DNA from: Oxalobacteraceae bacterium UBA6018
Lineage (GTDB): Bacteria; Pseudomonadota; Gammaproteobacteria; Burkholderiales; Burkholderiaceae_D
Reading direction: 5' to 3'
DNA length: 55,454 nucleotides
Assembly (NCBI GenBank): GCA_002428015.1
Contig: DIZW01000115.1
Coordinates: forward strand, 7,221 to 62,674
Shown here: positions 33,478-42,142 of the stretch, in pieces
Layout: the number at the start of each line of letters is the position of its first letter
Position numbering within the stretch: the first letter of the stretch is position 1
The notes under the pieces: generated by a model
Seen by the model: the letters and a program-made list of their open reading frames with translations, nothing else
Told to the model about the DNA's origin: nothing
The model's database searches: none
Translations under genes and position numbers: made by a program

Positions 33478-35258
33478 AGGGCCGCCTCGTCGACGTCGGC
33501 GCCGACGTTGATGGCGGCGTAGGCGCGCTGCACCGCGACGGCCTCCTTGCTGGTGGCGCCGTACAGCTCCTGGGCCGCCGCCAGCACCTTGGCGCGCGCA
33601 TCCTTGTAGTTGGTGACCGCGGTGAACTTCGTGGTGGCCGCCTTGAACCAGATGCGGAACGCCTTGTCGCTGCCGATGCCGCTCATGGCGGCCGGCTTCT
33701 TGACCAGGTACTTGCTGTAGTAGTCGCTGGTGGGCTCGGCCTTGGAACCCTGGGCCAGGAAATAGAACATCCGGTTGTTGGGGCCGCTGCTGTAGTGCAC
33801 GTCCTGGCGCCTGATCGTGCTCGACCAGGCGTCCGGGCTGGTCCCGTCCAGGCTCGGCTTGTACATCCAGCGCAGCGGCGTGCCAGTCTTGCTGATTTCC
33901 TTGCCCATCACCCAGTCGTTGCCTTCGAGCGGAATCGTGGCGCCGCTGCCGCCGCCGCGCGCGTAGGCCTCCACCATCTCGCCCTGGATGTCCGAGTTCG
34001 ACTCGTTCAGCCCGCCCGACTCGCCGAAGTACAGCAGATTGGAGGTCGCCGCCGTCACCCCGTGGCCCATCTCGTGGCCCACCACGTCGATCGCGCCTAG
34101 GCTGTTGAAGGACGAGCCGTCGCCGATGTACATGCACTTGCAGGTGTCGGTGTAGTAGGCGTTGTCGTAGGCGGTGTTCACGTGCGCGGCGATGAAGGTG
34201 GCGGTGTTCTGGCCGTCCAGCGAATGCCAGCCCAGGGTGTTCTTGAGCATGTCGTAGGTGTTCATCAGCCCCCACATCGCGTTCACGGCGGCGGTCTGGC
34301 CGTTGGCGTCGGTGGTGCTGCCGCCGTCGATGTATTGCTTGCCGTCGCCCCATTCGTTGCTGCTGGAGGTGAACAGCTCGCCCGGGTCGGTGCCGTGGTT
34401 GGCGTTGGTGATGGCCATGGCACCGTACTGCCCGCCGGTGGCGCGCAGCGGGTCGATCATCTTGAAGGTGGCACCGTCCTGGGTGGTGCTGAGCGGCACC
34501 ACGCCGTTGTACTGGCTCTTGCCGTGGCCCTCGACCGTCTGCAGCATGCTCCACTGGTTGATCACATGGCCGTCGGCGGCGCTGACGACGGTGTCGTGGT
34601 ACAGCGGCTGCTGGCCCAGGCGCATGCGGGTTTGCACCAGGTAGGCCAGCTCGTAGCGCTCGACGACGTCGTCGACGTCGTCGGCGTTGAGATCCCCGTC
34701 CGGCTTGTCGGCGGCGCCAGGGGCGCGCTCGCTGGTGACGATCGGATAGATGATCAATTCGGCGCGGGGAGCCACCACCGGCACCGCGCCCTGCATCCCG
34801 CCCTGGGCCAGCGAGCGCAGGGCCGCGTCGATCGCCCCTTGCGGCGAGATGGCCGGCTGCACGTCGAACACGCCGGTCTGGGCCGCCAGGCGGTGGGAGG
34901 CGCCCCTGCCCAGGAACTGGCCGCGCTCGCTGGACGACAGGCTGATCATCTTGCCGGCCCGGTCGAGCACCAGCACCGCGTCGGCGCCGAACACGCGCAC
35001 GCCCTTGTAGGTAAGGTCCACGCGCAGCACCTGGGTGCCCTGCACGCCCGGATGCTGGGCCGCGAGGCGGTAGGCGTGATCCTTGTCCAGGCCCTGCGTG
35101 GCGCGCAGCGCCTTGAGCTGGGCCAGGGCGGCGGCCGCGGCGGCCGGGGCGGCCACGGCCGGTCCGTTCATGAGCGGGAGCACGGGCGCGGCCAGCGCGC
35201 CGGCGAACCAAGGCAGGGCCGCCAGACTGGCGGCCAGTAGCGAGTTGCGAATCTTCAT
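33435..35258 (-). CDS. Secreted M4 (thermolysin-like) zinc metalloprotease
   Basis: 607 residues. A signal peptide (about 1-23), an FTP/PepSY propeptide to around residue 250, then the M4 catalytic domain. Zinc ligands are in HEMGH (about 393-397) and the downstream Glu in GGLNESNSD. The length fits a secreted bacillolysin-type enzyme with a short C-terminus. GGAGAAGA precedes the ATG. It overlaps the sugar kinase at the 3' end but is otherwise alone. Confidence 0.95.
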   Translation of the reverse strand: MKIRNSLLAASLAALPWFAGALAAPVLPLMNGPAVAAPAAAAAALAQLKALRATQGLDKDHAYRLAAQHPGVQGTQVLRVDLTYKGVRVFGADAVLVLDRAGKMISLSSSERGQFLGRGASHRLAAQTGVFDVQPAISPQGAIDAALRSLAQGGMQGAVPVVAPRAELIIYPIVTSERAPGAADKPDGDLNADDVDDVVERYELAYLVQTRMRLGQQPLYHDTVVSAADGHVINQWSMLQTVEGHGKSQYNGVVPLSTTQDGATFKMIDPLRATGGQYGAMAITNANHGTDPGELFTSSSNEWGDGKQYIDGGSTTDANGQTAAVNAMWGLMNTYDMLKNTLGWHSLDGQNTATFIAAHVNTAYDNAYYTDTCKCMYIGDGSSFNSLGAIDVVGHEMGHGVTAATSNLLYFGESGGLNESNSDIQGEMVEAYARGGGSGATIPLEGNDWVMGKEISKTGTPLRWMYKPSLDGTSPDAWSSTIRRQDVHYSSGPNNRMFYFLAQGSKAEPTSDYYSKYLVKKPAAMSGIGSDKAFRIWFKAATTKFTAVTNYKDARAKVLAAAQELYGATSKEAVAVQRAYAAINVGADVDEAALQAPSAPAGGMAPR

Positions 35259-35467
35259 TTCTTCTCCAATCGAAAAAAAGCCGCGCCCACGGACGGACTG
35301 AGCACCAGCTTATAATCGAGCATTGCCCCGCGCACTCTTTGCCCAAACGCAAATACTTGCCACTGGCTTGACGATGGCGCGCAGTGTTTCGACCTTTCCA
35401 AGGTGAAGGCCCCGTACCGCTGTGGTGTACACTCGGCCAGCGCTCCCGCCCGCTACCGCCTGCCGCC

Positions 35468-37108
35468 ATGATTGCCATCCTGCTGCGCGTCGTTCTCCTG
35501 ATCTGCATCGGCGCCGCCCAGGCCGGGACCATGCCCGAGGCGCCGGTCCGCCCCAAGCTGGTGCTGGTGCTGGTAGTCGACGGCCTGCCGCAGGAACAGG
35601 TGCAGCGCTACCGCGCGCAATTGGGCCCCGGCGGCCTGCGCCGCCTGCTCGATCAGGGCGCCTGGTACAGCAACGCCCACCAGGCGCACGGCATCACCGT
35701 CACCACGCCCGGGCATGCGGCCATCCTGACCGGCGCCTACCCCTACCAGCACGGCATCATCGGCAACAGCTGGATAGACCCCGACAGCGGCGCGCCGGTC
35801 TACTGCACCGAGGACGCGCGCTACACCTACCTGGACGAAGCCACCCACGCCGGCGACGGCACCTCGCCGGCGCGCCTGCGCGTGCCCACCGTGGGCGACG
35901 AACTGCGCTACGCCAGCGGCGGCCGCAGCAAGGTCGTCACAGTGTCGGGCAAGGACCGCGGCGCGATTCTGCTGGCCGGCAAGAGCGGCACCGCCTACAT
36001 GTACATGGACGGCAGCGGCAACTTCGCCACCAGCACGTATTACATGCAGGCCTATCCGGACTGGGCGCGGCGCTACCGCGCCACCCGGCCCCAGGAGCGC
36101 TACCGCGGCGCCACCTGGCAGGCCCTGCTGCCGCCCGATGCCTACCGCGACGACGCCGACGCGGCGCTGGCCCCGCTCAAGCCGGGCACCGGCGCCGGCT
36201 TCCCGCTGGCGGTCGGCAGCGCGCACGACGCCGACCTGTACGCGGCCCTCAAGACCAGCCCCTTCCTCGATCAACTCACGTTCGACTTCGCCCGCGCCGC
36301 CGTGCTCGGCGAACACCTCGGCGACAATCCGGCCGGCGTGCCCGACCTGCTCGCCGTGAGCCTGTCCGCGCACGACTACATCAACCACACCTACGGCCCA
36401 GAGAGCCGGTTCTCGCACGACCACCTGCAGCGGCTGGACCGCATGCTGGCCGCGTTCTTCGACTTCCTCGACCAGCGCGTCGGCCTGGCCAACGTGCTGG
36501 TCGTCTTCACCGCCGACCACGGCTTCACCAACGTGCCCGAGTTCTCGCAGGCGCGCCACCTCGACGCCGCGCGCCTGGACGGCGACCGCCTGGCCGCGGC
36601 GCTGGGCAAGCACCTGGCCGACAAATTCGCGCTCGAGGCGCTGGTGAAGAAGTCCTCGCTGCCGAACATCTACCTCGACTACGCGCTGGCCGAGCGCCGC
36701 GGCGTGCGCCGCGAGGACCTCGAGAACGCGGCCGCGCGCTTCCTGCTGGCCCAGGACGGCGTGGCCCAGGTCTACACCCGCGGCCAGTTCGAGCACGGCG
36801 GCGCCGGCGCCACCCGCATCGACCTGCTGATGCGGCGTGCCTGGAACCGCCAGCTCTCGGGCGACCTGCTGGTGGTGCTCAAGCCGTTCTGGTTCTTCAG
36901 CGCCGGCGCCACCGGCAGCTCGCACGGCAGCCCCTACGCCTACGACACCAACGTGCCGCTGATGCTGATGGGCCCACGCTGGATCAGGCCCGGCGCCTAC
37001 GGCCAGTACGCCGAGGTGGTCGACCTGGCGAGCACCCTGGCCCACCTGCTGCGCCTGCGTCCGCCGGCCGGCGCCGAGGGACGGGTGCTGACCGAAGCGC
37101 TGCGCTGA
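35468..37108 (+). CDS. PafA-like alkaline phosphatase / phosphodiesterase, secreted
   Basis: 546 residues from the chosen start, which provides a signal peptide (ILLRVVLLICIGAAQA, cleaved before G). The alkaline phosphatase superfamily metal-binding residues are visible: VVDGLP, the Thr nucleophile in TVTTPGHA, SAHDYINHTYGP and FTADHGFTN. It is a periplasmic, metal-dependent phosphate monoester or diester hydrolase like PafA. No Shine-Dalgarno is seen before 35468; a frame start at 35384 would hide the signal peptide, so I reject it. Confidence 0.88.
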   Translation: MIAILLRVVLLICIGAAQAGTMPEAPVRPKLVLVLVVDGLPQEQVQRYRAQLGPGGLRRLLDQGAWYSNAHQAHGITVTTPGHAAILTGAYPYQHGIIGNSWIDPDSGAPVYCTEDARYTYLDEATHAGDGTSPARLRVPTVGDELRYASGGRSKVVTVSGKDRGAILLAGKSGTAYMYMDGSGNFATSTYYMQAYPDWARRYRATRPQERYRGATWQALLPPDAYRDDADAALAPLKPGTGAGFPLAVGSAHDADLYAALKTSPFLDQLTFDFARAAVLGEHLGDNPAGVPDLLAVSLSAHDYINHTYGPESRFSHDHLQRLDRMLAAFFDFLDQRVGLANVLVVFTADHGFTNVPEFSQARHLDAARLDGDRLAAALGKHLADKFALEALVKKSSLPNIYLDYALAERRGVRREDLENAAARFLLAQDGVAQVYTRGQFEHGGAGATRIDLLMRRAWNRQLSGDLLVVLKPFWFFSAGATGSSHGSPYAYDTNVPLMLMGPRWIRPGAYGQYAEVVDLASTLAHLLRLRPPAGAEGRVLTEALR

Positions 37109-37178
37109 ACGGCGCGGTGCATGGCAAAAAAGGCCATGGCCTGCTATGCTTGCTGGCTCGCGCCTTCACACGGACTTC

Positions 37179-38393
37179 ATGAAATCGATCGCAGTCATCG
37201 GCGGCGGCATCACCGGCGTCACCACCGCTTACGCGCTCTCGCAGCGCGGCTATGCCGTAACGCTCATCGAACGCCACCGCTATCCGGCCATGGAAACCTC
37301 GTTCGCCAACGGCGGCCAGCTGTCGGCCTCGAACGCGGAGGCGTGGAACCACTGGTCGACCATCGGCAAGGGCCTCAAATGGATGGCGCGGCGCGACGCC
37401 CCGCTGCTGCTGCACCCGGCACCGAGCTGGCACAAGCTATCCTGGTTCGCGCAATTCGTCGCCGCCATGCCGCGCTACCGCAGCACCACCATCGAGACCG
37501 CGCGCCTGGCCGTGGCCGCGCGCGCCCACCTGTTCGCGTGGGCCGAGGCCGAAGGCATCAACTTCGACCTCAAGCGCCAGGGCATCCTGCACATCTATCG
37601 CGACAAGGCCGGCTTCGACGCCGCCGCCGCGGTCTCGGTGCTGCTGGCCCAGGGCGGCCTGGTCCGGCGCGCCGTCACGCCCGAGGAAATGCGCGCGCTC
37701 GAGCCGACCTTGCACGGCGCCCTGTACGGCGGCTTCTACACCGAGAGCGACGCCAGCGGCGACATCCATCAATTCACCAGCGGGCTGGCCAGCGCGGCCG
37801 AACGGCGCGGCGTGCGCTGCCTGTACGGCCACGCGGTCGAGCGTGTGCGCGCCAGCGGCGGCGCGGTCCAGCTGTGGCGCGGCGGCGAACAGTCAAGCTT
37901 CGACGCCGTGGTGGTCTGCGCCGGCACGGCCAGCCGCGCGCTGGCGGCCATGCTGGGCGACCGCGTCAATGTGTATCCGGTGAAGGGCTATTCGATCACG
38001 GTGAGGCTGGACGACGCCGCCAGCCGCGCCGCCGCGCCCAATGTGAGCCTGGTGGACGACCAGGCCAAGCTGGTGGCCAGCCGCTTCGGCGCCGATCGCC
38101 TGCGGGTGGCCGGCACGGCCGAATTCGGCGGCCTCAATTACGATATCCGGGCCGACCGCATCGCGCCGCTAGTGCGCTGGGTCGAAGCCTGTTTTCCCGA
38201 GGTGAGCACGCGCGCCGTGATTCCGTGGGCCGGGCTGCGCCCCACCATGCCCGACATGCGCCCGCGCGTGGGCCCGGGCCGCGCGCCCGGCGTGTTCTAC
38301 AACACCGGGCACGGGCACCTGGGCTGGACCCTGGCCGCGGCCACCGCCGAGATGGTGGCCGACGCGGTCGCGGCCGGCGTGGGGCTAGCCTAG
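37179..38393 (+). CDS. FAD-dependent D-amino acid dehydrogenase (DadA-like)
   Basis: 404 residues. The Rossmann FAD motif is IAVIGGGITGVTTAYAL at the N-terminus, SFANGGQLSASNAEAW follows, and the C-terminus has PWAGLRPTMPDMRP and NTGHGHLGWTLAA. It would deaminate D-amino acids to 2-oxo acids at the membrane. It ends in a 4-base overlap with the convergent Pro/Ala-rich gene. Racemase (alr/dadX) is not adjacent, so the symbol dadA is left open. Confidence 0.88.
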   Translation: MKSIAVIGGGITGVTTAYALSQRGYAVTLIERHRYPAMETSFANGGQLSASNAEAWNHWSTIGKGLKWMARRDAPLLLHPAPSWHKLSWFAQFVAAMPRYRSTTIETARLAVAARAHLFAWAEAEGINFDLKRQGILHIYRDKAGFDAAAAVSVLLAQGGLVRRAVTPEEMRALEPTLHGALYGGFYTESDASGDIHQFTSGLASAAERRGVRCLYGHAVERVRASGGAVQLWRGGEQSSFDAVVVCAGTASRALAAMLGDRVNVYPVKGYSITVRLDDAASRAAAPNVSLVDDQAKLVASRFGADRLRVAGTAEFGGLNYDIRADRIAPLVRWVEACFPEVSTRAVIPWAGLRPTMPDMRPRVGPGRAPGVFYNTGHGHLGWTLAAATAEMVADAVAAGVGLA

Positions 38394-39667
38394 TTCGGCA
38401 GCCCCAGGCAGTCGCGCGCCAGCTCGCCGCGCTTGCAGCCTTGCCTGGTCGGCAAGCGCGCAAGCGGGCGCGGTGGCAGCGCCTCGGCTTTCCTGCGTTG
38501 TTTGGCGCGCGCGTCGGCCAGCGCCTTTTTCGCGGCGGCGGATTTGGCGAGTACCTTCTTCGGCTTGGCGCCTGCCTTGGCTGGCGTTTTCACCCCGGCC
38601 CGGGTTGGCGCGGCGCTGGTCTTCGACGCCACGTGCGCTTTTGATGCCGCTTTTGATGCCGTCTTTGATGGCGCTTTTGATGCCGCTTTTGATGCCGTCT
38701 TTGATACCGTTTTTGATGCCGCTTTTAATGGGATCGACGCCGGCTTCGTCCGTTCCGCCGGCGCGGCCGTCGGCGCAAGGGGCACAGGCGCCGGTACATT
38801 CGCCGTCATCGGGGCGCGCGTGGCCGCCGGCACATGCGCCGCCACCGGGTCGCGCGCGGTTGAGGGCTTGGCCGGGCCAAGTTCGTCAGGCCGCAGCGTG
38901 ACCAGCGGCGGCAAAGGATCGGCGGCCGGCTCGGCCGCTGGCGCCGGAACCGGAACCGGCGTTGGCGCGCCGGCGGACGCCGCCAGCGTGGCCGGCGCCC
39001 GCGAACTCATGGCCAGCACTTCGAGCGAGCGGTCGACCTTGCGCTGGCCGCTGTACCACATCACGCCACCGGCCAATGCGCCCAGCGCGAGCACGCTCAC
39101 GCCGGCCAGCGCCAACCGCGAACCCCAGCGCCCGCCTGCCTCATCGGGCTCGGGGCGCGCGAACGACGGCAGGTCGTCATCGACCTCCGGCGGCGCCGGG
39201 TCCAGCGTTGGCGGCGCAGCGTTGGGGGACGGCGGCATCGCATCCGCGGGTGGCGGCACCGGGCCGGAGGATGGCGGCATCGCACTCGCGGGAGGCGGCG
39301 CCGGGTCGGGGGACGGCACCGTCGCATTCGCGGGCGGCGGCATGGAATTCGGGGGCGGCACCGGGCCGGCGGCCGCTTCCGGCACGTCGCGCGCGGCCGC
39401 CTGTCTAGTCGCAGGACCGCTCTGTGGCGCCGGTGGCTCGGTAAAGCGCGGCGCCTCTGCGCCGGGCGCGAAGCGCGGCACCTCCGGCCCCGGCGCGAAG
39501 GTCGGGACCTCGGCCCGGCTGGCGAAGGGCGGCGCCGGCTCGGCGCCGCTGTCGTCGATGGAGAAAACGGGTTCGGCACGCCCTGGCGGCGGTGGCGGGT
39601 GCGCTCCATGGTCCGGCGTAAAGACGGGTTCGGCGCGCCCGGGCGAATGTGGTGTATGGTCGCTCAC
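38390..39667 (-). CDS. Pro-rich / Ala-Lys-rich single-pass membrane protein
   Basis: 425 residues from a GTG. Residues 1-170 are Pro-rich and acidic with repeated GRAEPVF and PPPxxxMPP-type motifs; a hydrophobic helix lies near 185-205 (LALAGVSVLALGALAGGVMW). The outer part is Pro/Ala-rich and contains a run of KAASK-type four-residue repeats. It ends with a basic Cys-containing tail (RQGCKRGELARDCLGLPN, in part). Low complexity prevents a family call. The GTG at 39667 has only a weak ribosome-binding site; an ATG at 39805 would overlap nnrS and is less likely. Confidence 0.6.
   Translation of the reverse strand: MSDHTPHSPGRAEPVFTPDHGAHPPPPPGRAEPVFSIDDSGAEPAPPFASRAEVPTFAPGPEVPRFAPGAEAPRFTEPPAPQSGPATRQAAARDVPEAAAGPVPPPNSMPPPANATVPSPDPAPPPASAMPPSSGPVPPPADAMPPSPNAAPPTLDPAPPEVDDDLPSFARPEPDEAGGRWGSRLALAGVSVLALGALAGGVMWYSGQRKVDRSLEVLAMSSRAPATLAASAGAPTPVPVPAPAAEPAADPLPPLVTLRPDELGPAKPSTARDPVAAHVPAATRAPMTANVPAPVPLAPTAAPAERTKPASIPLKAASKTVSKTASKAASKAPSKTASKAASKAHVASKTSAAPTRAGVKTPAKAGAKPKKVLAKSAAAKKALADARAKQRRKAEALPPRPLARLPTRQGCKRGELARDCLGLPN
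38637..38730. repeat. 12-bp tandem repeat in the KAASK region
   Basis: About eight degenerate copies of a 12-base unit (TTTGATGCCGCT-like) encode Ala/Lys/Thr/Ser four-residue repeats on the minus strand. The unit is less GC-rich than the rest of the gene. Confidence 0.7.
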
Positions 39668-39758
39668 GGTCTGACTTTCGCTAACTGCTTGAAAATGGAT
39701 GGGTTCAGACCGGATTGTAGTCAATTTTCTAATAAGCAGTTGTACAAGCCAACCATTC

Positions 39759-40964
39759 TCAGCCCTCTTTGCCGTCCAGCCTGATCTTGAACAGATAGGG
39801 GCCATACACGGTCAGGTACAGCGCAAAGGCCAACGCCCAGGCCAGCGCGGCGCCAGCCAGGCAGGCCGGGCGCAGCGCGACGGGGCCGAGCGCGGCGCAC
39901 AGCCGGACCAGGGCGCCCAGCTGGACCAGCCAGAACATCGCCGTTTCGGCCTTGCCGGCCTTGAGCGGACGGCCGGTATGGCCCAGCGCCGTGCGGGTCA
40001 TCATGCCGATGATCAAGCCGCCCATCGACCCGGCCGCCAGCGCGTGGAAGGCCGCGCTGTTGCTCACAGCGCCCATGGCGGCCAGCGCCAGCAGCAGGAA
40101 GCCGACCGGAATCCAGGCGTAGGACAGGTGCAGTATCCACAGCAGCGGCACGCCCAGGGTACGCTGCGGCTGCCAGCCGGCCAGGCGCACGGCGGTGGCG
40201 CAGGCGGCCGCGAAGGCCAGCCCGGCGAAGGCCGGCGCGGGCAGGCCGCCGATCCAGCCGAGCACGGTGCCGGCGGTCAGGGCGAGCGCGATATTGTCGC
40301 GCCGCGGGTGCACCACGGGCGCGCTGCCCGGTGCGCCGTTGCGGGTGAACATGGGAATGACGCGCGCGCCGATCACCGATTCCATCAGCACGACCACCAG
40401 GATGGCCGCTTCGACGGGCGCCATCAGCGGCAGCGCGAGCCAGCCCAGGCGCGCCGCGTGGAAGCTGGCGTTGGCCAGCGCCAGCAGGCACAGCAGGCCG
40501 GGCAGGAACAGGTTGCGGGTGTTGCCGGCGCGCCGCAGCACGCGGTACAGCGGCCAGGCCGCCAGCGGCAGGAACAGCAGGTCGACCAGGGCGGCGGCCA
40601 GCGGCGGCGCGGCCAGCATGGCGACGCGCCCGGCGATCCACACCAGGGCCAGCGCCGCCAGGTGGCCGCCGCGCGGCGTCCACAGGCCGGTCCAGGCGCG
40701 CGCGGCGGTGAACAGGAAGCCGACGATCACCGCGATGGCCACGCCGAACACCATTTCGTGCATATGCCAGCCCAGGTCCAGGCGGGCGCCGCCGATCCAG
40801 CCCAGGTAGTGGGCCGCCCACAGCGGCACGGCGAGCGCCGCCAGCAGCGCGGCGAGCAGGTAGAACGGCCGGAAACCGAGCCGCCACAGCGGATGGTCGG
40901 GCTTGAACAGGCCGCGCACGGCGCTGGCCGGGGCCAGCGGTTCTTCGATTGTCAGGAGGCTCAT
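39759..40964 (-). CDS. nnrS: NnrS family membrane protein (nitric oxide / denitrification associated)
   Basis: 401 residues with about twelve membrane helices. The NnrS hallmarks are HMHEMVFG near residue 67 and GARVIPMFTRNGAPG near 200, both probably involved in haem or copper binding. NnrS proteins are induced by NO and protect against nitrosative stress. It lies beside the nitrate reductase block, which fits. The region just upstream has an NsrR-like site. Confidence 0.93.
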   Translation of the reverse strand: MSLLTIEEPLAPASAVRGLFKPDHPLWRLGFRPFYLLAALLAALAVPLWAAHYLGWIGGARLDLGWHMHEMVFGVAIAVIVGFLFTAARAWTGLWTPRGGHLAALALVWIAGRVAMLAAPPLAAALVDLLFLPLAAWPLYRVLRRAGNTRNLFLPGLLCLLALANASFHAARLGWLALPLMAPVEAAILVVVLMESVIGARVIPMFTRNGAPGSAPVVHPRRDNIALALTAGTVLGWIGGLPAPAFAGLAFAAACATAVRLAGWQPQRTLGVPLLWILHLSYAWIPVGFLLLALAAMGAVSNSAAFHALAAGSMGGLIIGMMTRTALGHTGRPLKAGKAETAMFWLVQLGALVRLCAALGPVALRPACLAGAALAWALAFALYLTVYGPYLFKIRLDGKEG

Positions 40965-40980
40965 GGCAGGCTCGCTATAA

Positions 40981-41003
40981 AAGATGTAGATTACATGCTA
41001 CTT
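40981..41003. promoter_or_regulatory. NsrR-like half-dyad upstream of nnrS
   Basis: AAGATGTAGATTACATGCTAC (in part) has one good NsrR half-site (AAGATGTA), while the opposite arm is degenerate. It is 17 bases before the nnrS ATG, where a repressor would block transcription. NsrR itself is not in the window. Confidence 0.35.
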
Positions 41004-41183
41004 TATTTGGCGTGGGCGCGCAATGGCGCAAATGCCTAGTGCAGGCTAGGGAAAAAGAACTAGCCGCGGCGGGCAGAACTTGACCTGGATCATGGAATTC
41101 CCAGCTGCTCCAGCGCTTGCTGGACGGCGCGGCCGCCGCTCCACTACGCTAATGCCATCGATCAATCATTCAAGGAGAGCAGC

Positions 41184-41429
41184 ATGCAAATCGCAATGGT
41201 GAAGGTTCAGGCGGGCACGGCGGGACCGGGCGCGCTGGCCAAGGCCATCAAGGCCATCGACGGCGTGGTCCAGGTGCAGGTGGCCGACAACGGCGCCATG
41301 GCCACGGTGCAGTACGACGAGCTGCACGTCACGCGCGAGCGCATCGAGACCATCCTGGCGGCCGCCGGCTACCGCCTGGCCCAGCCGGCCGAGACCGGCT
41401 GCTGCGGCGGCTGCTGCGGCGAGCGCTGA
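41184..41429 (+). CDS. HMA-fold small protein lacking the N-terminal CxxC, with a CCGGCC tail
   Basis: 81 residues. The beta-alpha-beta-beta-alpha-beta pattern of a heavy-metal-associated domain is present (AMVKVQAG, then ALAKAIKAIDGVVQVQVAD, then TVQYDELHVTRERIETILAAAGYRL). The usual MxCxxC loop is replaced by GTAGPG. Instead, cysteines 73, 74, 77 and 78 sit in a C-terminal CCGGCC. It may be a metal carrier with displaced ligands. GGAGAGC precedes the ATG. The gene converges on narL. Confidence 0.75.
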   Translation: MQIAMVKVQAGTAGPGALAKAIKAIDGVVQVQVADNGAMATVQYDELHVTRERIETILAAAGYRLAQPAETGCCGGCCGER

Positions 41430-41456
41430 CACGCCACGGACCCGCGCAGCCGGCCG

Positions 41457-42119
41457 CTAGCGGGTCATGCGCTGCTCCACGGCGTACACGGCCGCCTGCA
41501 CGCGGCTGCTCAGCTTGAGCTTCTTGAGCACGTTCTGCACGTGGATCTTGACGGTGCTCTCGGCCAGGTCGAGCGTGCGCGCGATGGTCTTGTTGCTTTC
41601 GCCGCGAGCCAGGCAGGCGATGATTTCCTTTTCGCGCGGCGTGAGCTTGTCCAGGTCCGAGGCCGGCTCCTCGCGCTGCGTGCCGGCCTGTAACTGCGCC
41701 ACCAGCTTGCCCGTCATGGCCTCGGCCACCACGGTTTCGCCGGCGGCGGCGCGGCGGATCGCCCGGATCAGGTAGTCGGCGTCGATATTCTTGATCAGGT
41801 AGCCGCTGGCGCCCGCCTTCAGGGCCGCGCCCAGGTCGTCGGCGTCCTCCGACACGGTCAGCATCAGGATGGCGGCGTCCGGGCAGTCCTGGCGCATCAG
41901 CTGCAAGGTTTCCACGCCGGACATGCCGGGCATGTTCAGGTCCAGCAGCACCACGTCCGGCTTGGTCTGCTGGGCTCGCTTGATGCCCTCGACCCCGTCG
42001 GCCGCCTCCCCCACCACGGCGAATTCGGCATGGCGCTGCAGCAGCGAGCGTATGCCGCTGCGAAACAGGGTATGGTCGTCGACCAGCAGCACGCTGATCG
42101 GATTGGCGGTTGAATCCAT
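41457..42119 (-). CDS. narL: Nitrate/nitrite response regulator NarL
   Basis: 220 residues. The receiver domain has D14/D15 and the phosphoacceptor D60 (VVLLDLNMPG). The C-terminal LuxR-type HTH reads LTPREKEIIACLARG and STVKIHVQNVLKKL. It binds DNA upstream of nar and related genes when phosphorylated by NarX. It starts 23 bases after the narX stop, so the pair is cotranscribed. Confidence 0.93.
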   Translation of the reverse strand: MDSTANPISVLLVDDHTLFRSGIRSLLQRHAEFAVVGEAADGVEGIKRAQQTKPDVVLLDLNMPGMSGVETLQLMRQDCPDAAILMLTVSEDADDLGAALKAGASGYLIKNIDADYLIRAIRRAAAGETVVAEAMTGKLVAQLQAGTQREEPASDLDKLTPREKEIIACLARGESNKTIARTLDLAESTVKIHVQNVLKKLKLSSRVQAAVYAVEQRMTR

Positions 42120-42142
42120 GCAAACTCCGTGGGTGAAATAGT

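Noticed and set aside
32404..35556. A 1050-codon minus-strand frame spanning PfkB, M4 and PafA genes
   Set aside because: Crosses several real genes in another frame; no domain or start signals.
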